Assembly: GCA_920105625.2 (NCBI GenBank)
Contig: OV050030.1
Span: 254,603,889 to 254,667,888 of the forward strand
Length of the DNA stretch: 64,000 nt
From: Clusia tigrina
Taxonomy: Eukaryota > Arthropoda > Insecta > Diptera > Clusiidae
Direction: 5' to 3'
This document shows positions 24,191 through 36,010 of the stretch, piece after piece; within the stretch, counting starts at the first letter, position 1, and each line of letters opens with the position of its first letter. Both the position numbers and the translations under genes were made by a program. A model generated the notes under the pieces. That model made no database searches and was not told the origin of the DNA. It saw only the letters and a list, made by a program, of their open reading frames with translations.

Positions 24191-26123
24191 GGTTTTATGA
24201 AGCTCCAGTAAAAAGTTACAAGAATTTGTATGTTGCAAACTTTGATAGGTGTAGGACGTACCGTATAGAAGTTAGGGCCATTTGAAGTTTTATCCGTATT
24301 TGATTTGGGACTCAAGGGTAGCATAGCTTTGAGCGATTGCTTAAATTGACAAGAGGCTCGAGTACTTTATTGTTACAAAATTTCAAGGTTTTATGACGCT
24401 CCAGTAAAAAGTTACAAGCATTTGTATGTTGCAAACTTTGATAGGTGTAGGACGTACCGTATAGAAGTTAGGGCCATTTGAAGTTTTATCAGTGTTTGAC
24501 TTGGGACTCAAGGGTAGCATAGATTTGAGCGAAAGCTTAAATTGACAAGAGGCTCGAGTACTTTATTGTTACAAAATTTCAAGGTTTTATGACGCACCAG
24601 TAAAAAGTTACAAGCATTTGTATGTTGCAAACTTTGATAGGTGTAGGACGTACCGTATAGAAGTTATGGCCATTTGAAGTTTTATCAGTGTTTGATTTGG
24701 GACTCAAGGGTAGCATAGCTTGGAGCGATAGCTTAAATTGACAAGAGGCTCGAGTACGTTATTGTTTCAAAATTTCAAGGTTTTATGACGCTCCAGTAAA
24801 AAGTTACAAGCATTTGTATGTTGCAAACTTTGATAGGTGTAGGACGTACCGAATAGAAGTTAGGGCTATTTGAAGATTTATCAGTGTTTGATTTGGGACT
24901 CAAGGGTAGCATAGCTTTGAGCGATAGCTTAAATTGCCAAGAGGCTCGAGTACTTTATTGTTACAAAATTTCAAGATTTTATGAAGCTCTAGTAAAAAGT
25001 TACAAGCATTTGTATGTTGCAAACTTTGAAAGGTGTAGGACGAACCGATAAAAGTTAGGGTCATTTGAAGTTTTATCAGTGTTTGATTTGGGACTCTAGG
25101 GTAGCATAGCTTTGAGCGATAGCTTAAATTGACCAGAGGCTCGAGTACTTAATTGTTACAAAATTTCAAGGTTTTATGAAGCTCCAGTAAAAAGTTACAA
25201 GCATTTGTATGTTGCAAACTTTGATAGGTGTAGGACGTACCGTATAGAAGTTAGGGCCCTTTGAAGTTTTATCAGTGTTTGATTTTGGACTCAAGGGTAG
25301 CATAGCTTTGAGGGATAGCTTAAATTGACAAGAGGCTCGAGTACTTTATTGTTACAAAATTTCAAGGTTTTATGACGCTCCAGTAAAAAGTTACAAGCAT
25401 TTGTATGTAGCAAACTTTGATAGGTGTAGGACGTACCGTATAGAATTTAGGGCCATTTGAAGTTTTATCAGTGTTTGATTTGGGACTCAAGGGTAGCATA
25501 GCTTTGACCGATAGCTTAAATTGACAAGAGGCTCGAGTACTTTATTGTTACAAATTTCAAGGTTTTATGACGCTCCAGTAAAAAGTTACAAGCATTTGTA
25601 TGTTGCAAACTTTGATAGGTGTAGGACGTACAGCATAGAAGTTAGGGCCATTTGAAGTTTTATCAGTGTTTGATTTGGGACTCAAGGGTAGCATAGCTTT
25701 GAGCGATACCTTAATTTGACAAGAGGCTCGAGTACTTAATTGTTACAAAATTTCAAGGTTTTATGAAGCTCCAGTAAAAAGTTACAAGCATTTGTATGTT
25801 GCAAACTTTGATAGGTGTAGGACGTACCGTATAGAAGTTAGGGCCATTTGAAATTTTATCAGTGTTTGATTTGGGACTCAAGGGTAGCATAGCTTTGAGC
25901 GAGCACTTTATTGTTACATAATTTCAAGGTTTTATGACGCTCTAGTAAAAAGTTACAAGCATTTGTATGTTGCAAACTTTGATAGGTGTAGGACGTACCG
26001 TATAGAAGTTAAGGCCATTTGAAGTTTTATCAGTGTTTGATTTGGGGCTCTAGGGTAGCATAGCTTTGAGCGATAGCTTAAATTGACAAGAGGCTCGAGT
26101 ACTTAATTGTTACAAAATTTCAA
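24191..26123. repeat. 10-monomer HOR, unit 4 (full, monomers a-j, 1933 bp)
   Basis: A full-length copy at an offset of 4624 bp from unit 1 (954 + 1737 + 1933). This is confirmed by the rare CCGTATTTG (CGTATT at 19671 and 24295) and by unit starts at 19567 and 24191. Private changes include GACTTGGG near 24499, GCCAAGAGG near 24934 and GATAAAAG near 25050. From 26124 onward the array follows 14688 rather than starting another unit. Confidence 0.9.
25757..25927. repeat. 171-bp deletion monomer, copy 7
   Basis: Monomer i of HOR unit 4, the last copy of this deletion seen in the window. Confidence 0.9.
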
Positions 26124-27310
26124 GGTTTTATGAAGCTCCAGTAAAAAGTTACAAGCATTTGTATGTTGCAAACTTTGATAGGTGTAGGACGTACCGTATA
26201 GAAGTTAGGGCCATTTGAAGTTTTATCAGTGTTTGATTTGGGACTCAAGGGTAGCATAGCTTTGAGCGATTGCTTAAATTGACAAGAGGCTCGAGTACTT
26301 TATTGTTACAAAATTTCAAGGTTTTATGACGCTCCAGTAAAAAGTTACAAGCATTTGTATGTTGCAAACTTTGATAGGTGTAGGACGTACCGTATAGAAG
26401 TTTGGGCCATTTGAAGTTTTATCAGTGTTTGATTTGGGGCTCTAGGGTAGCATAGCTTTGAGCGAAAGCTTAAATTGACAAGAGGCTCGAGTACTTAATT
26501 ATTACAAAATTTCAAGGTTTTATGAAGCTCCAGTAAAAAGTTACAAGCATTTGTATGTTGCAAACTTTGATAGGTGTAGGACGTACCGTATAGAAGTTAG
26601 GGCCATTTGAAGTTTTATCAGTGTTTGATTTGGGACTCAAGGGTAGCATAGCTTTGAGCGATAGCTTAAATTGCCAATGGCTTGAGTACTTAATTGTTAC
26701 AAAATTTCAAGGTTTTATGAAGCTCCAGTAAAAAGTTACAAGCATTTGAATGTTGCAAACTTTGATAGGTGTAGGACGTACCGTATAGAAGTTATGGCCA
26801 TTTGAAGTTTTATCAGTATTTGATTTGGGACTCAAGGGTAGCATAGCTTTGAGCGATTGCTTAAATTGACAAGAGGCTCAAGTACTTTATTGTTACAAGA
26901 TTTCAAGGTTTTATGACGCTCCAGTAAAAAGTTACAAGCATTTGTATGTTGCAAACTTTGATATGTGTAGGATGTACCGCATAGAAGTTAGGGCCACTTG
27001 GAGTTTTATCAGTGTTTGATTTGGGACTCAAGGGTAGCATAGCTTTGAGCGATAGCTTAAATTGACAAGAGGCTCGAGTAATTTATTGTTACAAAATTTC
27101 AAGGTTTTATGACGCTCCAGTAAAAAGTTACAAGAATTTGTATGTTGCAAACTTTGATAGGTGTAGGACGTACCGTATAGAAGTTAGGGCCATTTGAAGT
27201 TTTATCAGTATTTGATTTGGGACTCAAGGGTAGCATAGCTTTGAGCGATTGCTTAAATTGACAAGAGGCTCGAATACTTTATTGTTACAAAATTTCAAGG
27301 TTTTATGACG
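26124..27310. repeat. Long-range duplicate, copy 2 (partner 14688-15859)
   Basis: Six monomers in the same order as 14688-15859, without that copy's 15-bp deletion. Units include GGGGCTCTAGGG with GCGAAAGC, the GCCAATGG unit at 26673, the CTCAAG/GATATGTG unit and the AGAATTTG unit. Confidence 0.83.
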
Positions 27311-29119
27311 CACCAGTAAAAAGTTACAAGCATTTGTATGTTGCAAACTTTGATAGGTGTAGGACGTACCGTATAGAAGTTATGGCCATTTGAAGTTTTA
27401 TCAGTGTTTGATTTGGGACTCAAGGGTAGCATAGCTTGGAGCGATAGCTTAAATTGACAAGAGGCTCGAGTACGTTATTGTTTCAAAATTTCAAGGTTTT
27501 ATGAAGCTCCAGTAAAAAGTTACAAGCATTTGAATGTTGCAAACTTTGATAGGTGTAGGACGTACCGTATAGAAGTTAGGGCCATTTGAAGTTTTATCAG
27601 TATTTTATTTGGGACTCAAGGGTAGCATAGCTTTGAGCGATAGCTTAAATTGACAAGAGGCTCAAGTACTTTATTGTTACAAGATTTCAAGGTTTTATGA
27701 CGCTCCAGTAAAAAGTTACAAGCATTTGTATGTTGCAAACTTTGATATGTGTAGGATGTACCGCATAGAAGTTAGGGCCATTTGGAGTTTTATCAGTGTT
27801 TGATTTGGGACTCAAGGGTAGCATAGCTTTGAGCGATAGCTTAAATTGACAAGAGGCTCAAGTACTTTATTGTTACAAGATTTCAAGGTTTTATGACGCT
27901 CCAGTAAAAAGTTACAAGCATTTGTATGTTGCAAACTTTGATATGTGTAGGATGTACCGCATAGAAGTTAGGGCCATTTGGAGTTTTATCAGTGTTTGAT
28001 TTGGGACTCAAGGGTAGCATAGATTTGAGCGAAAGCTTAAATTGACAAGAGGCTCGAGTACTTTATTGTTACAAAATTTCAAGGTTTTATGACGCTCCAG
28101 TAAAAAGTTACTAGCAATTGTATGTTGAAAACTTTGATAGGTGTAGGACGTACCGTATAGAATTTAGGGCCTTTTGAAGTTTTATCAGTGTTTGATTTGG
28201 GACTCAAGGGTAGCATAGCTTTGAGCGATAGCTTAAATTGACAAGAGGCTCGAGTACTTTATTGGTTCAAAATTTCAAGGTTTTATGACGCTCCAGTAAA
28301 AAGTTACAAGCATTTGTATGTTGCAAACTTTGATAGGTGTAGGACGTTCCGTATAGAAGTTAAGGCCATTTGAAGTTTTATCAGTGTTTGATTTGGGACT
28401 CTAGGGCAGCATAGCTTTGAGCGATAGCTTAAATTGACAAGAGGCTCGAGTACTTTATTGGTTCAAAATTTCAAGGTTTTATGACGCTCCAGTAAAAAGT
28501 TACAAGCATTTGTATGTTGCAAACTTTGATAGGTGTAGGACGTACCGTATAGAAGTTAGGGCCATTTGAAGTTTTATCAGTGTTTGATTTGGGACTCAAG
28601 GGTAGCATAGCTTTGAGCGATAGCTTAAATTGACAAGAGGCTCAAGTACTTTATTGTTACAAGATTTCAAGGTTTTATGACGCTCCAGTAAAAAGTTACA
28701 AGCATTTGTATGTTGCAAACTTTGATAGGTGTAGGACGTACCGTATAGAAGTTAGGGCCATTTGAAATTTTATCAGTGTTTGATTTGGGACTCAAGGGTA
28801 GCATAGCTTTGAGCGATAGCTTAAATTGCCAATGGCTTGAGTACTTAATTGTTACAAAATTTCAAGGTTTTATGAAGCTCCAGTAAAAAGTTACAAGCAT
28901 TTGAATGTTGCAAACTTTGATAGGTGTAGGACGTACCGTATAGAAGTTATGGCCATTTGAAGTTTTATCAGTATTTGATTTGGGACTCAAGGGTAGCATA
29001 GCTTTGAGCGATAGCTTAAATTGACAAGAGGCTCAAGTACTTTATTGTCACAAGATTTCAAGGTTTTATGACGCTCCAGTAAAAAGTTACAAGCATTTGT
29101 ATGTTGCAAACTTTGATAT
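27311..29119. repeat. Mixed array segment with a recent single-monomer duplication
   Basis: About nine monomers. The adjacent units 27691-27886 and 27887-28082 both carry the CTCAAG, AAGATTTC, GATATGTGTAGGATG, ACCGCATAG and TTTGGAG haplotype. They look like a single-unit tandem duplication: elsewhere this type appears singly. A GCCAATGG unit follows at 28828. Confidence 0.8.
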
Positions 29120-30845
29120 GTGTAGGACGTACCGTATAGAAGTTAGGGCCATTTGAAGTTTTATCAGTATTTGATTTGGGACTCAAGGGTAGCATAGCTT
29201 TGAGCGATTGCTTAAATTGACAAGAGGCACGAGTACTTTATTGTTACAAAATTTCAAGGTTTTATGACGCTCCAGTAAAAAGTTACAAGCATTTGTATGT
29301 TGCAAACTTTGATAGGTGTAGGACGTACCGTATAGAAGTTAGGGCCATTTGAAGTTTTATCAGTGTTTGATTTGGGACTCAAGGGTAGCATAGATTTGAG
29401 CGAAAGCTTAAATTGACAAGAGGCTCGAGTACTTTATTGCTACAAAATTTCAAGGTTTTATGACGCACCAGTAAAAAGTTACAAGCATATGTATGTTGCA
29501 AACTTTGATAGGTGTAGGACGTACCCTATAGAAGTTATGGCCATTTGAAGTTTTATCAGTGTTTGATTTGGGACTCTAGGGCAGCATGGCTTTGAGCGAT
29601 AGCTTAAATTGACAAGAGGCTCGAGTACTTTATTGGTTCAAAATTTCAAGGTTTTATGACGCTCCAGTAAAAAGTTACAAGCATTTGTATGTTGCAAACT
29701 TTGATAGGTGTAGGACGTACCGTATAGAAGTTAGGGCCATTTGAAGTTTTATCAGTGTTTGATTTGGGACTCAAGGGTAGCATAGCTATGAGCGATAGCT
29801 TAAATTGACAAGACGCTCAAGTACTTTATTGTTACAAGATTTCAAGGTTTTATGACGCTCCAGTAAAAAGTTACAAGCATTTGTATGTTGCAAACTTTGA
29901 TAGGTGTAGGACGTACCGTATAGAAGTTAGGGCCATTTGAAGTTTTATCAGTGCTTGATTTGGGTCTCAAGGGTAGCATAGCTTTGAGCGATAGCTTAAA
30001 TTGACAAGAGGCTCGAGTACTTTATTGTTACAAAATTTCAAGGTTTTATGACGCTCCAGTAAAAAGTTACAAGAATTTGTATGTTGCAAACTTTGATAGG
30101 TGTATGACGTACCGTATAGAAGTTAGGGCCATTTGAAGTTTTTTCAGTGTTTGATTTGGGACTCAAGGGTAGCATAGCTTTGAGCGATTGCTTAAATTGA
30201 CAAGAGGCTCGAGTACTTTATTGTTACAAAATTTCAAGGTTTTATGACGCTCCAGTCAAAAGTTACAAGCATTTGTATGTTGCAAACTTTGATAGGTGTA
30301 GGACGTACCGTATAGAAGTTAGGGCCATTTGAAGTTTTATCAGTGTTTGATTTGGGACTCAAGGGTAGCAAAGATTTGAGCGAAAGCTTAAATTGACAAG
30401 ATTCTCGAGTACTTTATTGTTACAAAATTTCAAGGTTTTATGACGCTCCAGTAAAAAGTTACTAGCATTTGTATGTTGCAAACTTTGATAGGTGTAGGAC
30501 GTACCGTATAGAAGTTATGGCCATTTGAAGTTTTATCAGTGTTTGATTTGGGACTCAAGGGTAGCATAGCTTTGAGCGATAGCTTAAATTGACAAGAGGC
30601 TCGAGTGCTTTATTGGTTCAAAATTTCAAGGTTTTATGACGCTCCAGTAAAAAGTTACAAGCATTTGTATGTTGCAAAATTTGATAGGTGTAGGACGTAC
30701 CGTATAGAAGTTAAGGCCATTTGAAGTTTTATCAGGGTTTGATTTGGGACTCTAGGGCAGCATAGCTTTGACCGATAGCTTAAATTGACAAGAGGCTCGA
30801 GTACTTTATTGGTTCAAAATTTCAAGGTTTTATGACGCTCCAGTA
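29120..30845. repeat. Duplicate block, copy 1 (partner 33626-35351)
   Basis: About nine monomers match at an offset of 4506 bp (23 x 196 minus 2). Shared markers are GCAGCATGGC (29581 and 34087), GCTATGAGCG (29785 and 34291) and AAGATTCTCGAG (GATTC at 30400 and 34906). The 23-monomer distance is not a multiple of the 9- or 13-monomer spacings found alongside. Confidence 0.8.
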
Positions 30846-31090
30846 AAAAGTTACAAGCATTTGTATGTTGCAAACTTTGATATGTGTAGGATGTACCGCA
30901 TAGAAGTTAGGGCCATTTAGAGTTTTATCAGTGTTTGATTTGGGACTCAAGGGTAGCATAGCTTTGAGCGATAGCTTAAATTGACAAGACGCTCAAGTAC
31001 TTTATTGTTACAAGATTTCAAGGTTTTATGACGCTCCAGTAAAAAGTTACAAGCATTTGTATGTTGCAAACTTTGATAGGTGTAGGACGT
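30110..31090. repeat. 5-monomer tandem duplication, copy 1 (980 bp)
   Basis: Repeated immediately downstream at exactly 5 x 196 = 980 bp. The markers GATTCTCGAG (30400 and 31380) and GAGTGCTTTATTGG (30604 and 31584) fix the offset. Confidence 0.82.
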
Positions 31091-31780
31091 ACCGTATAGA
31101 AGTTATGGCCATTTGAAGTTTTTTCAGTGTTTGATTTGGGACTCAAGGGTAGCATAGCTTTGAGCGATTGCTTGAATTGACAAGAGGCTCGAGTACTTTA
31201 TTGTTACAAAATTTCAAGATTTTATGACGCTCCAGTAAAAAGTTACAAGCATTTGTATGTTGCAAACTTTGATAGGTGTAGGACGTACCGTATAGAAGTT
31301 AGAGCCATTTGAAGTTTTATCAGTGTTTGATTTGGGACTCAAGGGTAGCATAGATTTGAGCGAAAGCTTAAATTGACAAGATTCTCGAGTACTTTATTGT
31401 TACAAAATTTCAAGGTTTTATGACGCTCCAGTAAAAAGTTACTAGCATATGTATGTTGCAAACTTTGATAGGTGTAGGACGTACCGTATAGAAGTTATGG
31501 CCATTTGAAGTTTTATCAGTGTTTGATTTGGGACTCAAGGGTAGCATAGCTTTGAGCGATAGCTTAAATTGACAAGAGGCTCGAGTGCTTTATTGGTTCA
31601 AAATTTCAAGGTTTTATGACGCTCCAGTAAAAAGTTACAAGCATTTGTATGTTGCAAACTTTGATAGGTGTAGGACGTACCGTATAGAAGTTAAGGCCAT
31701 TTGATGTTTTATCAGCGTTTGATTTGGGACTCTAGGGCAGCATAGCTTTGAGCGATAGCTTAAATTGACAAGAGGCTCGA
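31091..31780. repeat. 5-monomer tandem duplication, partial copy 2
   Basis: Follows copy 1 for about 3.5 monomers. It then switches near 31780 to a TTAATTG/GAAGCTCC unit where copy 1 has TTTATTGGTTC. Private changes include TTTGATGTTTTATC and CAGCGTTTG near 31705. Confidence 0.8.
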
Positions 31781-33138
31781 GTACTTAATTGTTACAAAAT
31801 TTCAAGGTTTTATGAAGCTCCAGTAAAAAGATACAAGCATTTGAATGTTGCAAACTTTGATAGGTGTAGGACGTACCGTATAGAAGTTATGGCCATTTGA
31901 AGTTTTATCAGTATTTGATTTGGGACTCAAGGGTAGCATAGCTTTGAGCGATAGCTTAAATTGACAAGAGGCTCAAGTACTTTATTGTTACAAGATTTCA
32001 AGGTTTTATGACGCTCCAGTAAAAAGTTACAAGCATTTGTATGTTGCAAACTTTGATATGTGTAGGATGTACCGCATAGAAGTTAGGGCCATTTGGAGTT
32101 TTATCAATGTTTGATTTGGGACTCAAGGGTAGCATAGCTTTGAGTGATAGCTTAAGTTGACAAGAGGCTCGAGTACTTTATTGTTACAAAATTTCAAGGT
32201 TTTATGACGCTCCAGTAAAAAGTTACAAGCATTTGTATGTTGCAAACTTTGATAGGTGTAGGACGTACCGTATAGAAGTTAAGGCCATTTGAAGTTTTAT
32301 CAGTGTTTGATTTGGGACTCAAGGGTAGCATAGATTTGAGCGAAAGCTTAAATTGACAATAGGCTCGAGTACTTTATTGTTACAAAATTTCAAGGTTTTA
32401 TGACGCACCAGTAAAAAGTTACAAGCATTTGTATGTTGCAAACTTTGATAGGTGTAGGACGCACCGTATAGAAGTTATGGCCATTTGAAGTTTTATCAGC
32501 GTTTGATTTGGGACTCAAGGGTAGCATAGCTTTGAGCGATAGCTTAAATTGACAAGAGGCTCGAGTACTTTATTGGTTCAAAATTTCAAGGTTTTATGAC
32601 GCTCCAGTAAAAAGTTACAAGCATTTGTATGTTGCAAACTTTGATATGTGTAGGACGTACCGTATAGAAGTTAAGGCCATTTGAAGTTTTATCAGTGTTT
32701 GATTTGGGACTCTAGGGCAGCATAGCTTTGAGCGATAGCTTAAATTGACAAGAGGCTCGAGTACTTTATTGGTTCAAAATTTCAAGGTTTTATGACGCTC
32801 CAGTAAAAACTTACAAGCATTTGTATGTTGCAAACTTTGATAGGTGTAGGACGTACCGTATAGAAGTTAGGGCCATTTGAAGTTTTATCAATGTTTGATT
32901 TGGGACTTAAGGGTAGCATAGCTTTGAGCGATAGCTTAAATTGACAAGAGGCTCAAGTACTTTATTGTTACAAGATTTCAAGGTTTTATGAAGCTCCAGT
33001 AGAAAGTTACAAGCATTTGTATGTTGCAAACTTTGATAGGTGTAGGACGTACCGTATAGAAGTTAGGGCCATTTGAAGTTTTATCAGTGTTTGATTTGGG
33101 ACTCAAGGGTAGCATAGCTTTGAGCGATAGCTTAAATT
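31781..33138. repeat. Mixed array segment
   Basis: About seven monomers. The GAATGTTGC to CTCAAG/GATATGTG cassette is present without a preceding GCCAATGG. CTCTAGGGCAGC/GGTTC and AGTAGAAAG units follow. The haplotypes resemble those at 33-38 kb, and nothing non-satellite is present. Confidence 0.78.
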
Positions 33139-35684
33139 GCCAATGGCTTGAGTACTTAATTGTTACAAAATTTCAAGGTTTTATGAAGCTCCAGTAAAAA
33201 GTTACAAGCATTTGAATGTTGCAAACTTTGATAGGTGTAGGACGTACCGTATAGAAGTTATGGCCATTTGAAGTTTTATCAGTATTTGATTTGTGACTCA
33301 AGGGTAGCATAGCTTTGAGCGATAACTTAAATTGACAAGAGGCTCAAGTACTTTATTGTTACAAGATTTCAAGGTTTTATGACGCTCCAGTAAAAAGTTA
33401 CAAGCATTTGTATGTTGCAAACTTTGATATGTGTAGGATGTACCGCATAGAAGTTAGGGCCATTTGGAGTTTTATCAGTGTTTGATTTGGGACTCAAGGG
33501 TAGCATAGCTTTCAGCGATAGCTTAAATTGATAAGAGGCTCGAGTACTTTATTGTTACAAAATTGCAAGGTTTTATGACGCTCCAGTAAAAAGTTACAAG
33601 AATTTGTATGTTGCAAACTTTGATAGGTGTAGGACGTACCGTATAGAAGTTAGGGCCATTTGAAGTTTTATCAGTATTTGATTTGGGACTCAAGGGTAGC
33701 ATAGCTTTGAGCGATTGCTTAAATTGACAAGAGGCTCGAGTACTTTATTGTTACAAATATCAAGGTTTTATGACGCTCCAGTAAAAAGTTACAAGCATTT
33801 GTATGTTGCAAACTTTGATAGGTGTAGGACGTACCGTATAGAAGTTAGGGCCATTTGAAGTTTTATCAGTGTTTGATTTGGAACTCAAGGGTAGCATAGA
33901 TTTGAGCGAAAGCTTAAATTGACAAGAGGCTCGAGTACTTTATTGCTACAAAATTTCAAGGTTTTATGACGCACCAGTAAAAAGTTACAAGCATTTGTAT
34001 GTTGCAAACTTTGATAGGTGTAGGACGTACCGTATAGAAGTTATGGCCATTTGAAGTTTTATCAGTGTTTGATTTGGGAATCTAGGGCAGCATGGCTTTG
34101 AGCGATAGCTTAAATTGACAAGAGGCTCGAGTACTTTATTGGTTCAAAATTTCAAGGTTTTATGACGCTCCAGTAAAAAGTTACAAGCATTTGTATGTTG
34201 CAAACTTTGATAGGTGTAGGACGTACCGTATAGAAGTTAGGGCCATTTGAAGTTTTATCAGTGTTTGATTTGGGACTCAAGGGTAGCATAGCTATGAGCG
34301 ATAGCTTAAATTGACAAGACGCTCAAGTACTTTATTGTTACAAGATTTCAAGGTTTTATGACGCTCCAGTAAAAAGTTACAAGCATTTGTATGTTGCAAA
34401 CTTTGATAGGTGTAGGACGTACCGTATAGAAGTTAGGGCCATTTGAAGTTTTATCAGTGCTTGATTTGGGACTCAAGGGTAGCATAGCTTTGAGCGATAG
34501 CTTAAATTGACAAGAGGCTCGAGTACTTTATTGTTACAAAATTTCAAGGTTTGATGACGCTCCAGTAAAAAGTTACAAGAATTTGTATGTTGCAAACTTT
34601 GATAGGTGTATGACGTACCGTATAGAAGTTAGGGCCATTTGAAGTTTTTTCAGTGTTTGATTTGGGACTCAAAGGTAGCATAGTTTTGAGCGATTGCTTA
34701 AATTGACAAGAGGCTCGAGTACTTTATTGTTACAAAATTTCAAGGTTTTATGACGCTCCAGTAAAAAGTTACAAGCATTTGTATGTTGCAAACTTTGATA
34801 GGTGTAGGACGTACCGTATAGGAGTTAGGGCCATTTGAAGTTCTATCAGTGTTTGATTTGGGACTCAAGGGTAGCAAAGATTTGAGCGAAAGCTTAAATT
34901 GACAAGATTCTCGAGTACTTTATTGTTACAAAATTTCAAGGTTTTATGACGCTCCAGTAAAAAGTTACTAGAATTTGTATGTTGCAAACTTTGATAGGTG
35001 CAGGACGTACCGTATAGAAGTTATGGCCATTTGAAGTTTTATCAGTGTTTGATTTGGGACTCAAGGGTAGCATAGCTTTGAGCGATAGCTTAAATTGACA
35101 AGAGGCTCGAGTGCTTTATTGGTTCAAAATTTCAAGGTTTTATGACGCTCCAGTAAAAAGTTACAAGCATTTGTATGTTGCAAACTTTGATAGGTGTAGG
35201 ACGTACCGTATAGAAGTTATGGCCATTTGAAGTTTTATCAGTGTTTGATTTGGGACTCTAGGGCAGCATAGCTTTGAGCGATAGCTTAAATTGACGAGAG
35301 GCTCGAGTTCTTTATTGGTTCAAAATTTCAAGGTTTTATGACGCTCCAGTAAAAACTTACAAGCATTTGTATGTTGCAAACTTTGATAGGTGTAGGACGT
35401 ACCATATAGAAGTTAGGGCCATTTGAAGTTTTATCAGTGTTTGATTTGGGACTCAAGGGTAGCATAGCTTTGAGCGATAGCTTAAATTGACAAGAGGCTC
35501 AAGTACTTTATTGTTACAAGATTTCAAGGTTTTATGAAGCTCCAGTAGAAAGTCACAAGCATTTGTATGTTGCAAACTTTGATAGGTGTAGGACGTACCG
35601 TATAGAAGTTAGGGACATTTGAAGTTTTATCAGTGTTTGATTTGGGACTCAAGGGTAGCATAGCTTTGAGCGATAGCTTAAATT
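33139..35684. repeat. 13-monomer interval between GCCAATGG units (2546 bp)
   Basis: 13 x 196 minus 1 (195-bp unit) minus 1 (ACAAATATC near 33753) gives 2546. The order is GCCAATGG, CTCAAG/GATATGTG, AGAATTTG, GATTGCTT, GATTTGAGCG, GACGCACC, CTCTAGGGC/GGTTC, GCTATGAGCG/GACGCTCAAG, GCTTGATTT, GTTTTTTCAG, GATTCTCGAG, TACTAG, CTCTAGGGC and AGTAGAAAG. This is the fullest statement of the unit order that recurs in shortened forms to the right. Confidence 0.75.
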
Positions 35685-36010
35685 GCCAATGGCTTGAGTA
35701 CTTAATTGTTACAAAATTTCAAGGTTTTATGAAGCTCCAGTAAAAAGTTACAAGCATTTGAATGTTGCAAACTTTGATAGGTGTAGGACGTACCGTATAG
35801 AAGTTATGGCCATTTGAAGTTTTATCAGTATTTGATTTGGGCCTCAAGGGTAGCATAGCTTTGAGCGATACCTTAAATTGACAAGAGGCTCAAGTACTTT
35901 ATTGTTACAAGATTTCAAGGTTTTATGACGCTCCAGTAAAAAGTTACAAGCATTTGTATGTTGCAAACTTTGATATGTGTAGGACGTACCGCATAGAAGT
36001 TAGGGCCATT
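34250..36010. repeat. 9-monomer repeat, copy 1
   Basis: Partner of 36011-37800 at an offset of 1763 falling to 1760 bp. Shared markers are GCTATGAGCG (34291 and 36054), GGTTTGATGACG (34548 and 36309), AGTAGAAAGTC (35544 and 37304) and GCCAATGG (35685 and 37445). The offset shrinks by 2 bp at GACGCAAG (36073) and by 1 bp at CAAGGTAGC (near 37020). Confidence 0.83.
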
